NCBI RefSeq assembly: GCF_023147505.1
Contig: NZ_JAHXPB010000002.1
Span: 124,001-188,000, forward strand
Length of the DNA stretch: 64,000 nt
DNA from: Brevundimonas sp. EYE_349
GTDB taxonomy: Bacteria; Pseudomonadota; Alphaproteobacteria; Caulobacterales; Caulobacteraceae
Direction of reading: 5' to 3'
Position numbers and translations under genes: made by a program. Below, one piece after another: positions 27,329 through 35,099 of the stretch (its first letter is position 1; every line of letters begins with the position of its first letter). The notes under the pieces are model-generated. The model made no database searches, had not been told where the DNA came from, and saw only the letters and a program-made list of their open reading frames with translations.

Positions 27329-28593
27329 CCTCGACAGGCGCGCGCGATGATTTTACGAAACCTACGCTTAGGCTGATGGCGCAGCGCGCAGGATACATGT
27401 GTTCCTATCCTGATTGCCGACAACTGACGATTGGCCCGTCCGACGATCGCAGGTCGGGCCTGACGATGGTCGGAGTGGGCGCCCATATCACCGCCGCCTC
27501 GTCAGGAGGGCCGCGCTACGACGGCAACCTCACGTCTGAAGAACGGGCGAGCGAGGCCAACGGCATCTGGATGTGCCAGCTCCACGGAAAACAGATCGAC
27601 GACAATCCCAGCCGACACACCGCTGACGATCTGAAACGTTGGAAATCGCAACACCAGGAATGGGTCTTCGCGCGCATCGCCAGCGCCGACAGTTTGCTCA
27701 AGCATGGAATTACCAACATCTCCATCGAGAATGTCGGTCCGTTTCGCCAACGGACCAGCATCTCCCTTGGTCGGCACAATGTCGTTTTCGGACTGAACAG
27801 TTCCGGGAAATCCAGTCTTTGCGAGAGCATTGCGGCCTTTGCAGGCGGCGTGAACTTCGAGAATTTCCGCAAACGCTGGCGCCTCTTCGGGGCTGGCTCC
27901 CCGTCAATGATGATCGAGGCGGCCGTCTCAGTGAACGGCGCGAGAACAACCGTGCGGCTCAGCGAAGAGCCTGTTGCCCTCAAACGTGTCCCGAAACTCC
28001 ATCAGACCCGTCTTCATATAGAGGTGAACGGGAACGTCGCAGCACACTGGCCTCGATCGCTGTTCAACATCGTATACTTGGATAGTCAAAGCCTGAAACC
28101 CAACCGGATCAAAGACCCTTTTCGCCGAGATCTGCGCGCGCTCGCGCCGCAACTTGGGATGAGCGAGGATCAGGTCTGGGACGCGCTGCGCGAAGAGTTG
28201 TTCTGTAGCTCGACCTTCGGATCGCGAATTCGCCGGATCGGCGAGTATCGCGCGGAGGTCCGCTCGGCCGGCAGTGACTTCTTTTATGAGACGGGAGGAC
28301 TGGCTGGTTCCGAACATAGCTTCGCGCTGTTCGACGTCCTTCTCCGAATGATCCGGGCAGACCCAAGGCCGACCCCTTGGATGATCATCGTGGATTCCAG
28401 CCTATTTTTGGGCCTGGATAGCGACAACAAGCGCCGTCTCGTGGAGGCTTTGACACAGCTCGACGAGCCGGCCGTCCAGACGCTCGTTTGCGTCAACTAT
28501 GAAACCGATGCGATCGACCTCAAGGCTGCGGACGGTGAGAAATGGGTCGGCTCCAGCGTCGCAGGCGCGTTGACCGTGCATTCGTTTTTATAG
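27325..28593 (+). CDS. HNH-like domain fused to an ABC/OLD-type ATPase
   Basis: A 422-residue two-part protein. Residues 15-115 look like an HNH/zinc module found at the front of many defence proteins: C26-x4-C31, GAHITAAS with H54, GGPRYD, and a NGIWMCQLH segment with C84 and H87. Residues 130-420 form an SMC/ABC-type ATPase: Walker A G156-LNSSGKS, a LAGSE signature (326-330), and Walker B IIVD357 followed by serine where the catalytic glutamate normally stands. No long coiled coil is seen. It starts inside the vapC stop codon. DNA or RNA cleavage gated by ATP binding is an inference. Confidence 0.72.
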   Translation: MTSTGARDDFTKPTLRLMAQRAGYMCSYPDCRQLTIGPSDDRRSGLTMVGVGAHITAASSGGPRYDGNLTSEERASEANGIWMCQLHGKQIDDNPSRHTADDLKRWKSQHQEWVFARIASADSLLKHGITNISIENVGPFRQRTSISLGRHNVVFGLNSSGKSSLCESIAAFAGGVNFENFRKRWRLFGAGSPSMMIEAAVSVNGARTTVRLSEEPVALKRVPKLHQTRLHIEVNGNVAAHWPRSLFNIVYLDSQSLKPNRIKDPFRRDLRALAPQLGMSEDQVWDALREELFCSSTFGSRIRRIGEYRAEVRSAGSDFFYETGGLAGSEHSFALFDVLLRMIRADPRPTPWMIIVDSSLFLGLDSDNKRRLVEALTQLDEPAVQTLVCVNYETDAIDLKAADGEKWVGSSVAGALTVHSFL

Positions 28594-28604
28594 GCCCGCC
28601 CAGG

Positions 28605-29720
28605 ATGAGCACGAGATTCCAACGCTACATAATCGATCCTCCAAGCGCGTGCCCAGCCCATCTGCGGATGCCAAGCGGGCACCCGATGAGTCAGATGTCC
28701 TTCGACATGGACGATGTCGCGCGATGCGCATGGAATGAAATTCTCCAGACCGCGCCACGAGCAACGTCTCTTTTTGCATTCCTCGAAGATCTGCTTGAAC
28801 CGGGCACCAATCTCGTCTGGCGCGAACAGGGTCCAGGTCGCGGTACGGAAATGCGCCGTGCTTTCTCCGCCCTCTTCGGACGCTTCTTCGCGCGCGCCTA
28901 TCTCCAGCTCAACCATGATTTCGTCTGGTTCGCTGCGATCGATGGCGACAATTTCCACCTCTCACCAAACTGGCGCGTCAGCCGGAAACCGCGCTCGCTT
29001 ACGGAAATGCCCGACTGGATATGCGCCAGGCCAGGCGAACTCGCCATTGGCGAGGCAAAAGGCTCGCATCAAAAGGGGAATGCCACGCGCGGCGGTAAAC
29101 CTGGTCCGATCAAGACCGCGGAGGGACAAATTATGGGTGTCCGTGTGCAAAAGCGTACACCGACTGTTCGCGGTCCGCGCTGGCGTTCCAAGAGCGTGAA
29201 AGGTTGGGCCGTCATGTCGCGATGGGGTTTGGCGTCACCGTCGCGCGATCCCTATCTCTATGTGCTCGACCCTGAAACGGAGGGAGAGAAGCTGACACCG
29301 GAAGAGATCGAAGACTTGGTCCAGGCGGTCGCTCGCACCCATGTCGCACAAACGGCGATTGGTCTCGGATTATTGAAGCCCGGCGGAGAGGATGGAAAAA
29401 TCCTGACGCCGAGTCGGCGCGTGCGGGTACAGGGCGATGATCAGAAGCGCCATTTCTCGGGTGTGGTGATTACGCCGTTTGGGCCGCTCGATCTTGACCT
29501 CGACCAGGCCAACGAGCTGTCGAAACTCCTTCCCGATCCTGGGCTTGTTCGCTTCGTTGGCCTGGATGAAGAATTGTTCTCTACGTATCTCCAAGGACAA
29601 CCCCTTGTGCCGAGACAGCAAGAACGGATCGGCGGTCTCTCGCTCGTCGGAAAGGACGGTCTCTTGATCGCGCCTGTCAGCCAAATCTTGGACGGCGGAA
29701 TTCAGACCGAATTGACATGA
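28605..29720 (+). CDS. Putative PD-(D/E)xK-type nuclease, defence operon
   Basis: A 371-residue protein that I do not recognise as a named family. Residues 136-152 read PDWICARPGELAIGEAK, fitting the PD...(D/E)-x-K metal site of restriction-like nucleases (D137, E150, K152), followed by GSHQKGN. The C-terminal third has alternating strands and helices without clear motif. I start at 28605 (MSTRFQRY), 11 bases after the ATPase stop; the frame is open upstream to 28542 but lacks a ribosome site there. It overlaps the next gene by ATGA. A nuclease role is inferred from one motif and context. Confidence 0.6.
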   Translation: MSTRFQRYIIDPPSACPAHLRMPSGHPMSQMSFDMDDVARCAWNEILQTAPRATSLFAFLEDLLEPGTNLVWREQGPGRGTEMRRAFSALFGRFFARAYLQLNHDFVWFAAIDGDNFHLSPNWRVSRKPRSLTEMPDWICARPGELAIGEAKGSHQKGNATRGGKPGPIKTAEGQIMGVRVQKRTPTVRGPRWRSKSVKGWAVMSRWGLASPSRDPYLYVLDPETEGEKLTPEEIEDLVQAVARTHVAQTAIGLGLLKPGGEDGKILTPSRRVRVQGDDQKRHFSGVVITPFGPLDLDLDQANELSKLLPDPGLVRFVGLDEELFSTYLQGQPLVPRQQERIGGLSLVGKDGLLIAPVSQILDGGIQTELT

Positions 29721-30571
29721 AATCTTCTCAAACGGCTGGACGCGGTGACCGAACAACGACCGCGCCGATCGACGTCTGGAATCTCGACACCTTCGACGCG
29801 GCGTTGATCGACGTGTTGCACAGCCAAAAACAGGTCTTTGTCGATTACTTTGCAACCGATCGGGCGAACTACCTGGAACGCGAAGCATCGGACCGGCGGG
29901 GGCCACCCCCCTCCAACCCTCATGCCAGCGCCTATTATCGTTTCGCCGATGATTTAATGGCCGTCATGCAGACCCGCACGATCCGGGCTTGGCATCATAC
30001 GCGCATGACCGACCGCGAAGTGGCCTCGGCAAGGAACAATGGTCTTTATCCGGCGACGTTGGACTTTTTGCGCGCACGCCTTGCTGATCGAGTGGCTGAT
30101 GGTGACTTCACCAGCGACGAGGCGCGTGTGATTTTCGAGGCCAGCCCTTTTCAGAATGACCAACTCGGCTCGCGCGGCGGCAAGTTCTGGATGACATCTC
30201 ACCCGCAGCGCATCGACGATGGCGGCGTCACATCTCTGCTCGCTCATTGGGGTGGTGAATCCGCCTACTTCAATCACGAAGAAGGCGAGATGCTCGACAA
30301 GCTATCGAATCTAGGCACCCCGCGCGTTTTCGAGATCGCCGTTCCCCTCGGCGTCACGCCCGACGCCTATTCAGCGGCCAAAGCGGTGATCGCACTCTAC
30401 GCGCGCTCCCTCTCATGTCACACCGATTGGGGCGGATTCGACCTATATGCCACCTCGCACCTTGGCCCCGACAGGCTGCTAAACGTCCATAGCGCAGGCG
30501 AGGCAGACTTTGTGGCTCTCGGGCGAGGATATCCTGGGGCCTATCGTAGTCGGTATGGCGAAGACGACTAG
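29717..30571 (+). CDS. Conserved protein of unknown function, last gene of the defence-like operon
   Basis: A 284-residue protein with the pattern AWHHTRMTDREV (residues 91-102), a helical middle, GGKFWMTSHP (154-163) and LAHWGGESAYF (175-185). The His-Thr, central FWMTS and late Glu-Ser order resembles the H...(S/Y)...E layout of ADP-ribosyltransferase-like folds, but I cannot assign it from sequence alone. It overlaps the nuclease-like gene by ATGA. Its TAG stop is formed by the TA target duplication of the inserted IS plus the first base of the IS, and would be the same without the insertion. Confidence 0.6.
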   Translation: MKSSQTAGRGDRTTTAPIDVWNLDTFDAALIDVLHSQKQVFVDYFATDRANYLEREASDRRGPPPSNPHASAYYRFADDLMAVMQTRTIRAWHHTRMTDREVASARNNGLYPATLDFLRARLADRVADGDFTSDEARVIFEASPFQNDQLGSRGGKFWMTSHPQRIDDGGVTSLLAHWGGESAYFNHEEGEMLDKLSNLGTPRVFEIAVPLGVTPDAYSAAKAVIALYARSLSCHTDWGGFDLYATSHLGPDRLLNVHSAGEADFVALGRGYPGAYRSRYGEDD

Positions 30572-30587
30572 GGCCTGTGGGGATTCA
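30571..30587 (+). repeat. Left inverted repeat of the IS5-family element
   Basis: A 17-base terminal repeat, exact complement of 31368-31384. Confidence 0.9.
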
Positions 30588-30618
30588 CAAGTCGAGGCGG
30601 ATGTGATTCACGCTGTGG

Positions 30619-30987
30619 ATGGACAGAGATGTTTTGACAGACGCCCAGTGGGCGAAGATCGAGCCGCATTGTCTGGGCAAGCCGAGCGATCCCGGACGTA
30701 GCGGTCGGAACAACCGTCAGTTCCTGGAGGCTGTGCTGTGGATTGCTCGTACGGGCAGTCCATGGCGCGACCTGCCGGAGCGGTTCGGGAACTGGAGCAC
30801 GGCGTTCCGGCGCTTCCGGGATTGGCGGGAAGCCGATGTTTTCAAGCGCATATTCGATGCGCTGTCGGATGAGCCGGACTTGGAATATGCCATGATCGAC
30901 GCCAAGATCGTCAAGGTTCACCGTCACGGTCAAGGCGCAAAAGGGGGACTCAAAGCCAGGCCATTGGCCGTTCCAAAGGCGGCATGA
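30619..30987 (+). CDS. IS5-family transposase, first frame
   Basis: 122 codons covering the N-terminal helix-turn-helix-like domain (LTDAQWAKIEPHC, then SGRNNRQFLEAVLWIARTG) and the first catalytic aspartate D94 in AMIDAKIVKVHRH. After GQGAKGG the frame runs on for a few codons without transposase similarity. The true continuation lies in the other frame (ORF at 30984). A GCAAAAGGGGG run just before the change is a likely slippery site for programmed frameshifting, as is usual in this group. Confidence 0.85.
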   Translation: MDRDVLTDAQWAKIEPHCLGKPSDPGRSGRNNRQFLEAVLWIARTGSPWRDLPERFGNWSTAFRRFRDWREADVFKRIFDALSDEPDLEYAMIDAKIVKVHRHGQGAKGGLKARPLAVPKAA

Positions 30988-31370
30988 CGACGAAAATCCT
31001 CGCGATGACCGATGCGTTGGGCAATTTGGTGCGCTTCCGGCTGATGCCGGGCCAGCGCCACGACAGTGTCGAGGTGCCGCCGCTGATCGAGGGCGTCGCC
31101 TTTGACGGGCTGATCGCCGACAAGGCCTTCGACAACAATACACTCGTCGCCGAACTCAACAAGCGCGGCGCCCGGATCGTCATCTCACAGCATCCGGCCC
31201 GCGCGCAGAAGCTCAAGATCGATGCCGCCATCTACGCATGGCGCCATCTCATCGAAAACTTCTTCTGCAAAATCAAAGAGTTCAAGCGCATCGCCATGCG
31301 CGCCTGCAAAACCGACCGCAGCTTCGAAGCCATGATCTACCTTGCCGCAGGTGTCATCAACTCACGATGA
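30984..31370 (+). CDS. IS5-family transposase, second frame
   Basis: 128 codons carrying the second aspartate (D46, LIADKAFD) and the glutamate (E91, HLIENFFCKIKEFKRIAMR) of the DDE site. It overlaps the first frame by four bases (ATGA). It is probably made mainly as part of a frameshift fusion. Both frames look undamaged, so the element may still be active. Confidence 0.85.
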   Translation: MTTKILAMTDALGNLVRFRLMPGQRHDSVEVPPLIEGVAFDGLIADKAFDNNTLVAELNKRGARIVISQHPARAQKLKIDAAIYAWRHLIENFFCKIKEFKRIAMRACKTDRSFEAMIYLAAGVINSR

Positions 31371-31384
31371 ATCCCCACAGGCCC
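31368..31384 (-). repeat. Right inverted repeat of the IS5-family element
   Basis: A 17-base terminal repeat, exact complement of 30571-30587. Confidence 0.9.
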
Positions 31385-32745
31385 TAGATCGTTGACGCTG
31401 CGGGCGCCTGGATCAATTGAATCCCCTTATCGAGCAGATCGTCCAAGAAATCTTCGCGCGAGGTGATCGGTCCGGCCTGTGTCGCCAGAATGAGCGCTTC
31501 GACGATGCGACGCGCCAACGACCGAGCCAGAACTTGCTCGTCAGTCGAGATCGACGCCATCGCGCGGCCATGCAGGAAAGCGCTCCTGACGTTGAAGAGC
31601 GTCTCGTACTGGTCGGCATAGTCGCGATTGCCCAGCAGTCCGGCCACCCGTCCACGCATCTTTTTCGTCGGACTCATTTTCTTGTGCCGATCCGGGACGA
31701 CGCGAAAACTCTTCTGGTAGTCGGCCTGTAGGCCCAAAGCCGCCTCGATGGTGGTTACATGCGCCAGAAACTCATCGACGTCCTCTGACAGAAATGCGCG
31801 GACGAGGAAGTGGGAGATCGGCGTTTCGAACAGGACCGTCCGCTTCGCTTGTTCGACGATTGTCCACCGATGTTGATCCCAGACGGTGATCCCCGTCTTG
31901 GCCTCGTCGGACAGTTGCAGTTCCAGCGGGCGCTGGACTTCGACCGTCCCGCCATAACCGTCGTCATAGATGCGGTCTTCCCAGTTGAGCGTATCGGCTG
32001 ACGGCGGTGAGTTGGGGCGCACGAAGATGTCGCTATCGACCGTATAAACCCATGGGACGCGGAAACCGCGCCAATCGACTTCCGGCATAGTCGACCAACT
32101 TTCCCAAGGCGCGAGCAGGAAGAAAAACAGCGCGTCTTCAAGCGCGCTGGGAAATCGCCCCTTGTGCGGTTCGATCCGCCCAAAGTCCTCTCGCATGTCC
32201 ATGAAAAGGACCGGCACGGCACGCGCTTCCGGCTCGTTTTCAAGCGCCACATGCTCCTCGACAACCAGCCAGTGGAATTCAGAAAATCGATCGGCATCGA
32301 AATCCACGCCCTGGAACACGCGCTGCAACCGTGTCGTATCGACGAACGCGCGAAGCTCGTCCGAAGTGAAACGGCCAATCCGCGCCGACCCGAACGCCAA
32401 CGATGGGATTTCCTCCGCCATATCCAGCGGCGCGAGATGGAGGCGGCGCGCATGAGTCGCACGCAGCGCCATGTCGAGCCCCATTGCCGCCGCCTCGACA
32501 GGAGATGCGAGATGCGCCGCGTCCGCGCGAAGCCCGCATGGCAGACCGAGCGAACGCAGCGCGGTCGAGAGGGCGAATGCCGGCCCCTTCTTCCCGACAT
32601 TAGGATAACCGTCACGGCAGGCGTCACGCAGCCGCTCGAACGCCGGTGCAGCTAAGAGATTATCAGGCCCAGGCGGGCTCAGCCGCCACAGCTCCGCCAT
32701 CGCGCTAAGCATCGCCTCGTTCGGCGTCGGCGCTGCGTCGTCCAT
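31384..32745 (-). CDS. HEPN-domain protein, probable ribonuclease of a TIR-associated operon
   Basis: A 453-residue protein. The C-terminal quarter carries a HEPN-type Rx4H motif, R387-SAFL-H392 (FNVRSAFLHGRA), within a helical region, as in ApeA-like and RnlA-like HEPN ribonucleases. The first 300 residues are mixed alpha/beta and unfamiliar and probably sense a trigger. It overlaps the TIR gene by one base (TAATG), so the two are coupled. Its own TAG stop lies at the IS junction and is preserved by the target duplication. Abortive-infection activity is inferred from HEPN plus TIR partnership. Confidence 0.7.
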   Translation of the reverse strand: MDDAAPTPNEAMLSAMAELWRLSPPGPDNLLAAPAFERLRDACRDGYPNVGKKGPAFALSTALRSLGLPCGLRADAAHLASPVEAAAMGLDMALRATHARRLHLAPLDMAEEIPSLAFGSARIGRFTSDELRAFVDTTRLQRVFQGVDFDADRFSEFHWLVVEEHVALENEPEARAVPVLFMDMREDFGRIEPHKGRFPSALEDALFFFLLAPWESWSTMPEVDWRGFRVPWVYTVDSDIFVRPNSPPSADTLNWEDRIYDDGYGGTVEVQRPLELQLSDEAKTGITVWDQHRWTIVEQAKRTVLFETPISHFLVRAFLSEDVDEFLAHVTTIEAALGLQADYQKSFRVVPDRHKKMSPTKKMRGRVAGLLGNRDYADQYETLFNVRSAFLHGRAMASISTDEQVLARSLARRIVEALILATQAGPITSREDFLDDLLDKGIQLIQAPAASTI

Positions 32746-33854
32746 TAGGTGATCCGCAGTCGGCGCAAGAGCTTTGCCAGCATGGCCTCATATTCCTCGG
32801 GCTTTGAGAAATCGGCGTACATCTTGCCCTTCAGGAACTCTGGCAGCTCGCAGGCTTCGTAGAGCAGCGGTAGCACGACAACCTCGCCGCTGGTGATCTC
32901 CCGGTTCATCGCGACATCGAGTTCCTTCTTCACCCATGGCGCGTCGATCGACTTTTTGGAGAGCACGACGGCAATGTAGCGGCTGAGCTTCATGCCTTCG
33001 TCGATCTTGGCGATGAGCGAGTCGCCGATGTCGATTTCCGCCTCGTCCAGCCAGACCCGCGGCACGCCATGCGCGAGGAGATCGTCACGCAGGCGGCGCA
33101 CGAACGGCTTGTCGACGCCGGTATGGCTTAGGAAAATACCACGATACTTCTCATGCGCCGGATCGGCCTTCTCCAACGCCAGGCTGTCTCGCACCAACTG
33201 GTTCTCGGCTTCTGCCGATGTCGGCGGTGTGAGCAACCATCCGACCGTCGTTCCCCGCACAACGTGTCCGCCGAGGCTGTAGCCCTCCGGCGTAGAGGCG
33301 ATCGACGTCATGCCTTCGGCCGGATCTGACAGACATAAGCTCCAGCCCGTCTTCGACAGGACATCGAAATAGCGCACGAACGGGCTGTCGTGATCGATCG
33401 CGCCCATCCGCCGGCCCTTCTTCACCAGCAGCGCTGAACGCTTCACCAGCGCGGCAACTTTCGGGGCCGCATAGCCCAGATGGGTTTCGCGATAGCCGTA
33501 GAAGTTCATCCGCTTCGGCTCCGACAGGCACCAGACGACGGTGGCACCGGCCGCAATAGCGGCCTCCATCTCCTTTTCCCGGTCCTCGGCATCGAAAGCA
33601 GCATCGATGTCGTAGCTGTCGTTCTGGCCCTTCAGCTTTCCCAGTTCGTGAGGCTCGTTCGAGAACTCGCCTTCTGCGCCGAACAGGAAATGCGTGTAGC
33701 TCTGCGGATTGATAATGATCGTGTCGTATTCGTAGAGGGGGAACGCCGCGCGCGCCTTATCGACCCCAGCCTGGCAAAGCCCGAGATTTTCAATCTCAAC
33801 CCCTTCGATCGTCTCGCCGGTATAGGTGACCCCGACCGTCAGTACGCGCTTCAT
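32745..33854 (-). CDS. TIR-domain protein with novel N-terminal domain
   Basis: A 369-residue protein. Residues 238-369 form a TIR domain: GIFLSHTGVDKPFVRRL, VPRVWLDEAEIDIGDSL, YIAVVLSKKSIDAPWVKKEL, with the NADase catalytic glutamate at E311 in WVKKE. The first 235 residues (INPQSYTHFLFG, then ATVVWCLSEPKRMNFYGYRE) are not a family I know and may sense the trigger. TIR proteins of bacterial immunity degrade NAD+ or make cyclic-ADPR signals. An AGGGAGAGAGAGA ribosome site supports the start at 33854 rather than the ATG at 33872. It is the middle gene of a three-gene operon. Confidence 0.85.
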   Translation of the reverse strand: MKRVLTVGVTYTGETIEGVEIENLGLCQAGVDKARAAFPLYEYDTIIINPQSYTHFLFGAEGEFSNEPHELGKLKGQNDSYDIDAAFDAEDREKEMEAAIAAGATVVWCLSEPKRMNFYGYRETHLGYAAPKVAALVKRSALLVKKGRRMGAIDHDSPFVRYFDVLSKTGWSLCLSDPAEGMTSIASTPEGYSLGGHVVRGTTVGWLLTPPTSAEAENQLVRDSLALEKADPAHEKYRGIFLSHTGVDKPFVRRLRDDLLAHGVPRVWLDEAEIDIGDSLIAKIDEGMKLSRYIAVVLSKKSIDAPWVKKELDVAMNREITSGEVVVLPLLYEACELPEFLKGKMYADFSKPEEYEAMLAKLLRRLRIT

Positions 33855-33912
33855 TATCTCTCTCTCCCTCATTGTTGTTATGTCACGTCGTCCGCCGCCG
33901 AATCTCGAAGGG

Positions 33913-34611
33913 TTACCCTGCGACTGCGATCGGCTTCACATCCCTGACCTCGCCGCGACTTCCGACCAGCGCGATCTCGATACCGGCCAACGCGCAGCGC
34001 GGCGCCAGTCGCTCCGCAAGACGCAAGGTGCTTTCCGTGAACGGCACGACCGCGACCTGACGCCCTTGCGATGGCGTCGCCATCAAAAGACCGACCGTCT
34101 CGCACAGCCCTTTGTAGAGCCGGGACACCTGTCCCGAATGCCGTGTGTTGATGATCCCACCCTTGCATTCTGCCGAAATGACCTGGCTGCCGACCTCCGC
34201 GACCACATCCCCCAAACCCGACTTGGGATTGACGGTAATCTCCTGGCCCGCAGCATTCCGATAGAGGCCGCCATAGCTGGTGGTGCCGATGCTGGAAACC
34301 TTGGCGAAGTCACGCCGAAGCAACCAGCCTGAGAAGTCGAACTGCTTGCCATGTTCTCCATCGGGGTGGACGCGGACATGACGGGTGTCCTGGGTTCGCA
34401 AGAGGTGCATGGCGTAGGCGACCATCACCGCCCCTTCATAGAGATGGTGTTCGTGCTCCCCGCTGGATTTTCCAATGCGGTTTGGTGGCGGCGAAAGCGC
34501 CGTGACGAGATCTTCAAAGTCCACAAAAATTCTCCCGTATCCGATGAACTGAGAGGTATCTGCGCTACCCATCAAGACCGTTAAAGTAATAGCAGAGCCA
34601 TGATGAAGCAT
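33913..34611 (-). CDS. Putative PD-(D/E)xK-like nuclease, TIR/HEPN operon
   Basis: A 232-residue protein. The segment SGLGDVVAEV to ISAECKGG (D135, E148, K150) matches the spacing of the D...E-x-K metal site of restriction-endonuclease-like folds. The remainder (YEGAVMVAYAMHLLRT, RVHPDGEHGKQFDFSGW) is consistent with a small alpha/beta nuclease or nucleic-acid-sensing protein. It is the first gene of the operon, 58 bases before the TIR gene. The start is uncertain: 34611 has a weak GGAG upstream, and the ATG at 34572 is an alternative. Confidence 0.55.
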   Translation of the reverse strand: MLHHGSAITLTVLMGSADTSQFIGYGRIFVDFEDLVTALSPPPNRIGKSSGEHEHHLYEGAVMVAYAMHLLRTQDTRHVRVHPDGEHGKQFDFSGWLLRRDFAKVSSIGTTSYGGLYRNAAGQEITVNPKSGLGDVVAEVGSQVISAECKGGIINTRHSGQVSRLYKGLCETVGLLMATPSQGRQVAVVPFTESTLRLAERLAPRCALAGIEIALVGSRGEVRDVKPIAVAG

Positions 34612-35099
34612 TCATGCTCCGCGATGTTCATGTCTGCCCAGACTAAATACGCACAAATATCTATTGAGGGGAATGTTTTCCCCTGCGGTCGAGCCAAGGT
34701 CTCGTCCGACCCCTTCTGCGGGGAAACCCCGCAACGCCCCAAGACGATACGGCGATCAGGATGCACGGTTCTCCGGTTTCTCGGCTTTGCACATCCTGAT
34801 CCGATTTTTTGTCCCCGGCTCCCGCTGACGCTCACGCCGGGCGGGTTGCTTGGGGGCGCCGCCCCCTGGCGCGGTCAAGGGTGAAGCGCGGCAAGCCGCG
34901 CCGGCCGGGGTGGTCTCCCCGACCTTCCGCGCGGATGGGATGTTCAGCACATCCGTCATGACGGACATCCGCTTGTGCAGGTCGGGTGATCCCCCTCCAC
35001 CCCGGCCGCCCTGGCCCTTGCACCCCCCGGTCTCGCCGACGGGCAGGGTTTCAGCGCGGCGCTTCGCTGCGCGAAACCCAAGCCCATAGGAGAAAGACC
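34612..35099. promoter_or_regulatory. Long structured leader of the ParB-like gene (copy A of a duplicated leader)
   Basis: 488 bases without a gene. They hold hairpins (GGGGAA..TTCCCC near 34669-34684, TGCGGGGAAACCCCGCA at 34717-34733) and a 10-base inverted repeat GATCAGGATG / CATCCTGATC (34754-34763 and 34792-34801) followed by CCGATTTTTT, terminator-like. From about 34,747 to the start codon the sequence is related to the leader before the DUF932 gene (41,224-41,536), including an identical GGGTGATCCCCCTCC block. The gene's ribosome site is AGGAGA before 35100. Confidence 0.6.

Larger units (their letters stand above)
30571..31384 (+). mobile_element. IS5-family insertion sequence (IS427-like group), complete
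   Basis: An 814-base element bounded by perfect 17-base inverted repeats (GGGCCTGTGGGGATTCA at 30571-30587 and its complement at 31368-31384). It is flanked by TA on both sides (30569-30570 and 31385-31386), the usual target duplication of the IS427 group. It carries two overlapping transposase frames that together hold D, D and E. It inserted into a CTAG between the defence-like operon and the convergent HEPN gene. Confidence 0.9.
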
